Below are positions 58,918 to 64,000 of a stretch of DNA of 64,000 bases, in pieces; the first letter of the stretch is position 1, and every line of letters begins with the position of its first letter. The DNA comes from Poindextera sp963706385 (lineage in GTDB: Bacteria > Pseudomonadota > Alphaproteobacteria > Caulobacterales > Caulobacteraceae): contig OY970153.1 of assembly GCA_963706385.1 (NCBI GenBank), positions 2,418,001-2,482,000 on the forward strand, given 5' to 3'. A program made the position numbers and the translations under genes. Under the pieces are notes generated by a model. The model was not told the origin of the DNA. It searched no databases and saw nothing but the letters and a program-made list of their open reading frames with translations.

Positions 58918-58963
58918 GAGCTGGCTCGACTACCTCTACTGGGACATCGAGCTGGAGGCGTAG
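58918..58963. repeat. attR: right direct repeat of the integrated element
   Basis: Copy of the HNH gene's last 46 bases including the stop codon, without the rest of the gene. One silent mismatch to attL. Beyond it starts the chromosomal flank (broken sulfotransferase and coq7). The single mismatch may place the crossover within the identical 27 bp to its right. Confidence 0.88.
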
Positions 58964-59068
58964 CGGTCGACCGCCCGGCGTTCGATGCGCGGCGCCCGGC
59001 TCCAGCGGTTTTGACATCGCCTTGCGATCCCATCCACCATGCGCCTGAGCGCCGAACCGGAGAGGGAC

Positions 59069-59407
59069 ATGCCGCAAACCCGGGCCGTCTGGCCGCGCAA
59101 GACGCGCGAATTGATGAATCACCACATGGATTCCACGATCTGGAACGATTTTCCGTTCCGGGACGACGACATCGTGGTGGCCACCTACGCCAAGGCCGGC
59201 GCCACCTGGACCCAGCAGATCGTCACCCAACTCGTCTTCCTGGGCGACGAGAGCGTGGCGATGCACGAGATTTCGCCCTGGCTGGACCTGCGCGTGCCGC
59301 CGGCGCCGGTGAAGCTGGAGATGCTGGAGGCCCAGACCCACCGGCGGATCATCAAGACCCACCTGCCGCTCGACGCGCCGTCCCTGCCTCGGCGGAAAAC
59401 GGCCTAG
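59069..59407 (+). pseudogene. Truncated sulfotransferase
   Basis: 112 residues remain of a P-loop sulfotransferase that is normally near 280-300. The PAPS-binding loop YAKAGATWTQQIVTQLVFLG is present and the reading frame runs well through RRIIKTHLPLDA, after which the protein ends in unrelated residues a few codons before the coq7 3' end. The C-terminal PAPS 3'-phosphate site and substrate half are lost. The deletion joins it directly to coq7; it lies just outside attR. Probably non-functional. Confidence 0.8.
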
Positions 59408-59970
59408 ATCTTCTCACTGATCTTGATCGCCGCCCGGCAGCCGATCCGAATGATCCCCGCCAGCAGCGGATAGGCCGGCGCCGCGCGCGCGCCTTCGGCG
59501 ATCGCGGTGTCGCGGTGGGCCAACTCCTCGTCGCGGAAGCGCGACAGCGTGGCGGCGAGGGCCGGCTCGGCCTCGGCCAGCTCGGCGATCTGGCCGGCGT
59601 AGTGCTGTTCGATCACGCTCTCCACCGCCTCGGTGCAGGCGTGCGCCGCCGTCTCGCCGATCAGCGCGGTCGCGGCGCCCAGCGCCAGGCCCGCCGCCCG
59701 CCACACCGGCGCCATCAGCGTCGGGCGCACCCGCCGCTCCGTCAAAAGCGCATCGAACGCGGCCAGATGCAGCGCCTCCTGGGCCTCCATCTCCTGCAAT
59801 TGCCAGGCGATGCGGTCATGGCCGCGGGCGCGGTTCAGCACCGCCCGCTGGCCGCGATAGATGTGCACCGCGCCTAGCTCGCCGGCCTGATCGACGCGCA
59901 GGATCTCGGCCAGGCGCGCGGTGGGCCCGCCCGGACCCGGGCGCGGGGGGATCGGGCGCGGTTCAGCCAC
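59404..59970 (-). CDS. coq7: Demethoxyubiquinone hydroxylase
   Basis: Di-iron hydroxylase for a late step of ubiquinone synthesis. 188 residues. Ferritin-like iron-ligand motifs are complete: DQAGELGAVHIYRGQ, EMEAQEALHLAAFDALL, CTEAVESVIEQHY, FRDEELAHRDTAI (two ExxH pairs). Starts inside the dsbB 3' end (8-bp overlap), so it is the last gene of a yqaA-dsbB-coq7 run. Confidence 0.94.
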   Translation of the reverse strand: MAEPRPIPPRPGPGGPTARLAEILRVDQAGELGAVHIYRGQRAVLNRARGHDRIAWQLQEMEAQEALHLAAFDALLTERRVRPTLMAPVWRAAGLALGAATALIGETAAHACTEAVESVIEQHYAGQIAELAEAEPALAATLSRFRDEELAHRDTAIAEGARAAPAYPLLAGIIRIGCRAAIKISEKI

Positions 59971-60475
59971 GGCGCGCGCTCCACACCGACCAGACCGCGC
60001 TCCAGATCGCCAGCTTCAGCGAGATCAGCGCGTTCCATCCGGCCATCGACAGGCCCCAGAGCCGCCAAGCCGCCTCGTCGCAGTGCGGCGCGGCGATTTT
60101 GGAGCCCTGCATCAGCGCGGCCAGGCCCGCCGCGCTGGCCCCCTCGCCGCCGCTGGCGCAGGTCTTCGGTCCCGGCCAGAATTTCCACTCCGCCCCGGCG
60201 TGCCAGACCGCGATCCCCGCCCCCGCCAGGAAGGCCGCGGCCAACAGCCAGCCGGCCAGGGGCGCGAGCGGGGCCAGCGGGCCCCGCAGCGCGATCAGCC
60301 CGACCACGGCGATCCACAGCGCGGCCCAGTAGGCGTCGCGCTGGTAGTAGCAAAGCGTGCAGGGGGCCAGATGGCCGAAGGTCTCGAAGCCGTGGGCGAT
60401 GGCCAGCATGGCCGCCGAGGCGGTCAAGGCCAGGGCGAGCCAGTGGCGGAGGGTGAAGCCGATCAGCGGACGCAT
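59963..60475 (-). CDS. dsbB: Disulfide bond formation protein DsbB
   Basis: Quinone-linked membrane oxidase that recharges DsbA. 170 residues, four helices. First redox pair in APCTLCYYQR (CxxC), second loop with GPKTCASGGEGASAAG and SKIAAPHCDEAAWR giving the Cys pair that exchanges with DsbA. Its link to ubiquinone fits the neighbour coq7, whose product is made by the next enzyme step. Confidence 0.92.
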   Translation of the reverse strand: MRPLIGFTLRHWLALALTASAAMLAIAHGFETFGHLAPCTLCYYQRDAYWAALWIAVVGLIALRGPLAPLAPLAGWLLAAAFLAGAGIAVWHAGAEWKFWPGPKTCASGGEGASAAGLAALMQGSKIAAPHCDEAAWRLWGLSMAGWNALISLKLAIWSAVWSVWSARRG

Positions 60476-60494
60476 GGCCTTCTATCGCGCGAAA

Positions 60495-61073
60495 TCAGCC
60501 GAGACCCAAGTGGCGGACCAGCAGGAACACGCCGATCACCAGCCCGATCCCGGCGAGGAACAGCACGGTCAGATGCCGCTCGATCACCGCCTGGGCCCTG
60601 GGATGGCTGAGCAGCCCCGCCTCCAGGAAGAAGCGCCCGCCGCGGGTGGCGATCGAGGCGGCGACGAACACCGCGAAATTGAAATGGGCGACGCCCGAGG
60701 CCAGGGTCACCAGCATGTAGGGCACCGGGGTGAAGCCCTTGATCAGGATCACCGCCAGCCCGTACTTGGCGAACAGGGCCTGGAAGCTGGCCAGTGCGCC
60801 CGGATGGCCGGACAGGATCAGCAGGCGCATCGCCGCGCCGGTCAGGAAATGGCCGAGCCCATAGCCGATCATCCCGCCGCAGACCGAGCCGGCGGTGCAG
60901 ACCGCCGCGTACAGCCAGGCCCGCTCGCGCCGGGCCAGCACCATCGGGCCCAGCATCACGTCCGGCGGCGCGAACGGAAAGCTCGCCTCGACCATGGCGA
61001 CGCCGGCCATGATCGGCAGGGCGAAGCGTCCCGCCGCCAGGCGCAGGACCCAATCGTAGAGGAAACGCAGCAT
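60495..61073 (-). CDS. YqaA/DedA-type membrane protein
   Basis: 192 residues from ATG 61073 (MLRFLYDWVLRLAAGRFALP). SNARE-associated/VTT-type fold with about five helices: AVCTAGSVCGGMIGYGLGHF and FAKYGLAVILIKGFTPVPYM are family-typical. DedA-like proteins move lipids or keep membrane energisation. It is 19 bp before dsbB, on the same strand; the longer frame upstream runs antisense through the tRNA and is rejected. Confidence 0.88.
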   Translation of the reverse strand: MLRFLYDWVLRLAAGRFALPIMAGVAMVEASFPFAPPDVMLGPMVLARRERAWLYAAVCTAGSVCGGMIGYGLGHFLTGAAMRLLILSGHPGALASFQALFAKYGLAVILIKGFTPVPYMLVTLASGVAHFNFAVFVAASIATRGGRFFLEAGLLSHPRAQAVIERHLTVLFLAGIGLVIGVFLLVRHLGLG

Positions 61074-61217
61074 GTCGGCTCCGTCAGGGGGTGGCTGCGG
61101 GCTCCTATCAGGGTTCGCCGCCCAAGTCTCGCCGCCGCGCGACGGCTTCGTTGACGCCCGCCCGCGCATGGCTAGAGTGCGCGCCTTCGCGCCGCCCCTT
61201 AAGGGAGCGTCCGCGAG

Positions 61218-61303
61218 GCCCCAGTGGCGAAATGGTAGACGCGGCAGACTCAAAATCTGTTGGCCGCAAGGTCGTGTTGGTTCGAGTCCGACCTGGGGCA
61301 CCA
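61218..61303 (+). tRNA. tRNA-Leu (anticodon CAA)
   Basis: 86-base gene with encoded CCA. Acceptor GCCCCAG pairs with CTGGGGC, the anticodon stem CAGA/TCTG closes loop CTCAAAA (anticodon CAA), a long class II variable arm follows (TGGCCGCAAGGTCG region), and the T-loop is GGTTCGAGTCC. Reads the UUG Leu codon. It is not the site used by the element. Confidence 0.95.
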
Positions 61304-61341
61304 TTTCCTTGTTTGCCCAGATGGGCGAACAACCCGCGTCG

Positions 61342-61539
61342 CTATCTACGTTTGGCCTTCGGATGTTGGTTCCGTGCGAACGCCAAGGCATCCGACAGCC
61401 GCTGCGCCGAGCGTTCGGCGGCGGACAAGGTCATGGCGATCTGGACGCCGTCCGGCAGGATGATCATCACCGAATCCCCGCGCAGCGCGATGTTCAGCGG
61501 CAGGTCGGTCAGGTCTTCGGTCGCGGTCGACGACGTCAT
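61342..61539 (-). CDS. Small conserved protein of unknown function
   Basis: 65 residues: TSSTATEDLTDLPLNIALRG then ILPDGVQIAMTLSAAERSAQ and RLSDALAFARNQHPKAKRR. Mixed strand-helix pattern, no membrane helix. Sits alone between the tRNA and the pilus genes. No family is assigned with confidence. Confidence 0.6.
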   Translation of the reverse strand: MTSSTATEDLTDLPLNIALRGDSVMIILPDGVQIAMTLSAAERSAQRLSDALAFARNQHPKAKRR

Positions 61540-61608
61540 GGGCGGCTGTATGGGGCTGTAAGGTTTCAGATTTCGTGAAAACGGCGGCTGGCGCGCGCCG
61601 CGCCGGCG

Positions 61609-62007
61609 TCAGGTCTGGACGGGAAAGCAGGATTGGGCCGACATCGTCACCGGCAGGCTCGTGACCACGGCGTTGAGCTGGTAGGTGGCCGCGCCGGTGA
61701 CCTTGTTGCAGCCGCCGCTCGCGCCCGCCGTGGCCACAAAGACGGGCGAGAGGTTCGGAAAGCCGAAGGTCGTGGCGGCGTAGGTCTGGGTCGCGGCGGG
61801 GGTGAGGCAGGAACTCGCCGGATTATCGACCATCGACATGCAGCGCGCGGCGGCGTCCACGGCGTTGTGCAGCCGGGTGTTGATGAACAGCAGGATGCAC
61901 AGGTTGATCGCGCCGATGGTCAGGGCGAAGAACACCGGAACCACCAGCGCGAACTCCGCCGCGCTCGCCCCGCCCCGGTCGGGCCAGAATGCGCGCCGCC
62001 GCATCAT
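61609..62007 (-). CDS. TadE-like pilus assembly protein
   Basis: 132 residues from ATG 62007. N-terminal segment DRGGASAAEFALVVPVFFAL followed by a membrane helix is the TadE pattern (pseudopilin-like minor component). The exposed part has three Cys (RCMSMV, SSCLTP, GGCNKV plus a late SAQSC). Last of three minus-strand Tad genes, with 2 bp after the previous stop. Confidence 0.88.
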   Translation of the reverse strand: MMRRRAFWPDRGGASAAEFALVVPVFFALTIGAINLCILLFINTRLHNAVDAAARCMSMVDNPASSCLTPAATQTYAATTFGFPNLSPVFVATAGASGGCNKVTGAATYQLNAVVTSLPVTMSAQSCFPVQT

Positions 62008-62009
62008 CG

Positions 62010-62564
62010 CTAGAGCACCCGCGTCCAGGTGGTCTTGGTGATCGGCGACGGCAGCAGCGAGGTCACGCTGACGTCCGAGAACGGCGAGGTGAAGCTGTAG
62101 GTGACGCTGACCTGGATGTAATCGCCCGGCGGTTTGCTGGGATTCGACGCGCCGCTCACGCCACTGCAGTCGGCTGGCGGACCGGCGGGCGGCGTCGCGA
62201 CCAAGGACAACGCGCCGGAGGTGGTGGTGCAATAATAACCCTCCGCCGGCGAGCCGCTCGCCAGGGTGACGCCCGTTCCCAGCGAGGTGTTTTGGACCGC
62301 GGTGGTCGCTGTGGCGGCGAGCCCCGAACAGCTGGACGCGAATGCGGCCGCCGTATTGCAGCTGCTCCAGGCCGCTTGCGCGCCCATCTGGGCGGCGTTC
62401 TCGACCTGCATCCGGCGATAGGCGTAGATGCCGAGGTCGGTGATGTTGAGCAGAGGGATGGTCAGCAAGCTCACCACCAGCGCCGTCTCCACCGCCGCGG
62501 CGGCGCCCGCGTCGCGGAAAAAGCCGGCGGCGCGGCCGCGAAACTGGCGAAACCACACGCTCAT
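62010..62564 (-). CDS. TadE/TadF-like pilus assembly protein
   Basis: 184 residues from ATG 62564. DAGAAAAVETALVVSLLTIP with a following helix and the AYRRMQVENAAQMGAQAAWS segment match TadE/TadF proteins. The secreted part is Ser/Thr/Gly rich with five Cys. ATGA overlap with the TadG gene upstream. Confidence 0.85.
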   Translation of the reverse strand: MSVWFRQFRGRAAGFFRDAGAAAAVETALVVSLLTIPLLNITDLGIYAYRRMQVENAAQMGAQAAWSSCNTAAAFASSCSGLAATATTAVQNTSLGTGVTLASGSPAEGYYCTTTSGALSLVATPPAGPPADCSGVSGASNPSKPPGDYIQVSVTYSFTSPFSDVSVTSLLPSPITKTTWTRVL

Positions 62565-63970
62565 TTGACCAGCGCCACGCGGGTCGCCCCGATTCCGGGC
62601 AGGGTGACGCCAGCGCCCGCGCATCCGTTGTGGTCCAGAATATAGCCCGTGCCATTAATGGTGAGCGTGTTCACCACGAGACCGATGCAGGAGCCGTTCG
62701 AGTTCTTGTTGACCGCGCCGCTGATGGTCACGTTGGAGTTCGGCAGATAGACCATGCCGACGATATTCCATGTCGGACTGTTGCCGGCGGCGGATATATC
62801 GACTCCCGAGCCCGAGGGCAGATTGGGATCCTGATAGATGGCCACGCCCGACCAAGTTCCGGAAGTGGGCGCCGTGAGGTTCAGCGTCCCGCCTCCAGTC
62901 GGGAAGTGCGACGGCGACAGGCCAGAAACTGTCGGTCCGGTGAAGATGATCGTCGCGCCGCTGGCGGTGAGGGTGCCGCCTGCTGTATCGAGTGTCCCGT
63001 TCTCGATCACTATCACGGTGCCCGCAGCAAGGGTCGGGTTACCAGGGGTAAAAACAGTCTTCCCCTTTTTGTCGACGGTGGTCGTGCCCAGCTGGACATC
63101 GCCGCAGAAAATCTGGACCCCCCCTCCCGTGTAGCTAGTCGCCAATTGATTTTGCGACGCGGCCACGCCGCTGACCTCCTGGGGATAGGAACTGCAAGTA
63201 TTGGGCGGAATGTTCGCGGCTCGATTGAAATCTACCGGATCAGAAAATTTTTGAGAAACGTCCGAGTGCTGAACGACGCCACAGCCGCTGTCACTGTAGT
63301 ACGCATAGCCCGCATCGGCGTTGAGATCGTGGCCGTTGCACGTCTCGTCTCCGTTGGAGCCTACGCTGCAGCCTGACAGGTCGGTCTTCGGGCCGCCATT
63401 GGCGGTGACCCCCGAATTCACCGTCCCGCCCAACGCCAGCACGCAGAATGAGGTCCCGCCTCCTCCAGAGCTGGCGATCGCGGTGGCGGCGATGGTCTGG
63501 GCCGGCGAGCCGGACAGGGTCGTGTTGCCGTTGAAGCCGACGATCCGGACGAGATAGAGCGGGACCGGCTTGGAGATTTTTACCTGGAAGCAAGTGCCGC
63601 TGCCGCTCGGACAGGTCACCGTGGAGGGCAGGACCTGGACGGCGTTCGCGCCGTTTACATAGCCGTATTTCGCGGCCGCGGCGTCGGCTTCCCGCTGATA
63701 CATATAGAGGGCGGGGGTTCCCTTGTCCTGGTTCGTCGCATCCCCGTTGGTCGCCGCCGCGATGGCGGCGGAGTCGGCGGCGTTCTGCATCGCGCGGTTG
63801 AGCATGAACCACGAGGAGACCTCGCCGGCCAGGCCCAGGGCCCCGAGCAGCGGGATCAGCAACAGGGCCGTCAGCGCCGCGACATTGGCGCGCCGGTCCC
63901 ATGCGAAGCGCTTGAAAAAACCCGACATGCGCGACGCCGCCGCGCGCGATCGTCTGCCTTTCGGTTTCAT
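62561..63970 (-). CDS. TadG-like Flp pilus protein
   Basis: 469 residues from ATG 63970 (MKPKGRRS); ATG 63928 (MSGFFKRFAWDRRANVAALT) is an equally good start. TadG signature: FAWDRRANVAALTALLLIPL then a helix, and MQNAADSAAIAAATNGDATN. A long Gly/Ser/Thr-rich, cysteine-containing exported part follows, with no VWA domain, ending in TLNLTAPTSGTWSGVAIYQD. It starts the three-gene Tad unit; the rest of the Flp machinery is outside the window. Confidence 0.88.
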   Translation of the reverse strand: MKPKGRRSRAAASRMSGFFKRFAWDRRANVAALTALLLIPLLGALGLAGEVSSWFMLNRAMQNAADSAAIAAATNGDATNQDKGTPALYMYQREADAAAAKYGYVNGANAVQVLPSTVTCPSGSGTCFQVKISKPVPLYLVRIVGFNGNTTLSGSPAQTIAATAIASSGGGGTSFCVLALGGTVNSGVTANGGPKTDLSGCSVGSNGDETCNGHDLNADAGYAYYSDSGCGVVQHSDVSQKFSDPVDFNRAANIPPNTCSSYPQEVSGVAASQNQLATSYTGGGVQIFCGDVQLGTTTVDKKGKTVFTPGNPTLAAGTVIVIENGTLDTAGGTLTASGATIIFTGPTVSGLSPSHFPTGGGTLNLTAPTSGTWSGVAIYQDPNLPSGSGVDISAAGNSPTWNIVGMVYLPNSNVTISGAVNKNSNGSCIGLVVNTLTINGTGYILDHNGCAGAGVTLPGIGATRVALVK

Positions 63971-64000
63971 GACAGTCCCCCGCCAGGACATTCAGCGCCA

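Larger units (their letters stand above)
51016..58963 (+). mobile_element. Integrated satellite-like element in the HNH gene 3' end
   Basis: About 7.9 kb bounded by the 46-bp direct repeats, with an integrase as the first gene inside attL. Contents in order: tyrosine integrase, ATGA-coupled unknown protein, AlpA-like HTH protein, primase-polymerase, RepA-like helicase, unknown protein, DUF5681 protein, then minus-strand small membrane and secreted proteins and an XRE regulator. GC content inside is uneven, with AT-rich stretches against the GC-rich chromosome. There is no capsid, tail, large terminase, relaxase or coupling ATPase, so it would depend on a helper. The layout is like phage satellites (PICI- or P4-type), by inference. 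Confidence 0.85.

Noticed and set aside
59039..59407. Functional sulfotransferase
   Set aside because: Too short; lacks the C-terminal PAPS-binding half.
61218..61303. tRNA-Leu as the attachment site of the element
   Set aside because: No duplicate of its 3' end near the integrase; the 46-bp repeats at the HNH gene explain both ends.

Overview
The window reads as chromosome of a GC-rich alphaproteobacterium of the Caulobacterales, most like Phenylobacterium or Caulobacter. The evidence is a podJ-type polarity gene (29767-32757), TTAA-N7-TTAA boxes that match the CtrA consensus, a GANTC (CcrM) site in front of podJ, tight ATGA-coupled operons, a Tad pilus locus and a large acyl-CoA catabolic region. 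No plasmid replication or prophage structural genes were seen.

Layout. (1) 1-1344: minus-strand core operon rpmH, rnpA, yidC (yidC runs off the left edge). (2) 1433-4128: minus-strand operon of a TetR regulator, an HSL-type hydrolase and a quinone oxidoreductase. (3) 4224-12652: a small secreted protein, a tripartite RND efflux operon (outer membrane factor, adaptor, pump), and a MarR-MFS drug-efflux operon with a visible operator. (4) 12656-27686: accessory lipid/aromatic catabolism, with four acyl-CoA dehydrogenases, enoyl-CoA hydratase, CaiB-type CoA transferase, two VOC proteins, zinc alcohol dehydrogenase, luciferase-like monooxygenase, alpha/beta hydrolases and an SDR that lacks the catalytic Tyr. 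A CsgG-like secreted protein also lies here. (5) 27884-35781: an MprF-type synthase without flippase domain, podJ with CtrA-like boxes upstream, and a DinG-like helicase. (6) 35815-49962: housekeeping genes: tyrC-hisC-chorismate mutase, DUF2125, ChaC, the ftsE-ftsX-ydcF-plsC operon, a zinc-ribbon DUF3426 protein, the argH-lptM-like-lysA operon, tlpA, cspA, gluQ and a TetR. A tiny membrane peptide with its own promoter and terminator sits opposite this TetR. (7) 50501-51061: an HNH endonuclease gene whose 3' end is the attachment site of an integrated element. (8) 51016-58963: that element, about 7.9 kb. (9) 59069-64000: a broken sulfotransferase, the yqaA-dsbB-coq7 operon, tRNA-Leu(CAA), a small conserved protein and TadE/TadG pseudopilin-like genes.

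The most notable part is the element. A 46-bp direct repeat (45 of 46 identical) at the HNH stop codon and again at 58918-58963 marks its ends, and a second, imperfect 23-bp repeat just inside each end looks like a pair of integrase arm sites. Inside are a P4-type tyrosine integrase, an ATGA-coupled unknown protein, an AlpA-like excisionase/regulator, a primase-polymerase separated from its RepA-like helicase by an apparent +1 frameshift, a DUF5681 protein, and a right-hand set of orphan genes (small membrane protein, secreted protein, XRE regulator). This resembles a small self-replicating phage-satellite or integrative element that uses a protein-coding gene, not a tRNA, as its integration target. 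Its packaging or transfer partner is not in the window.
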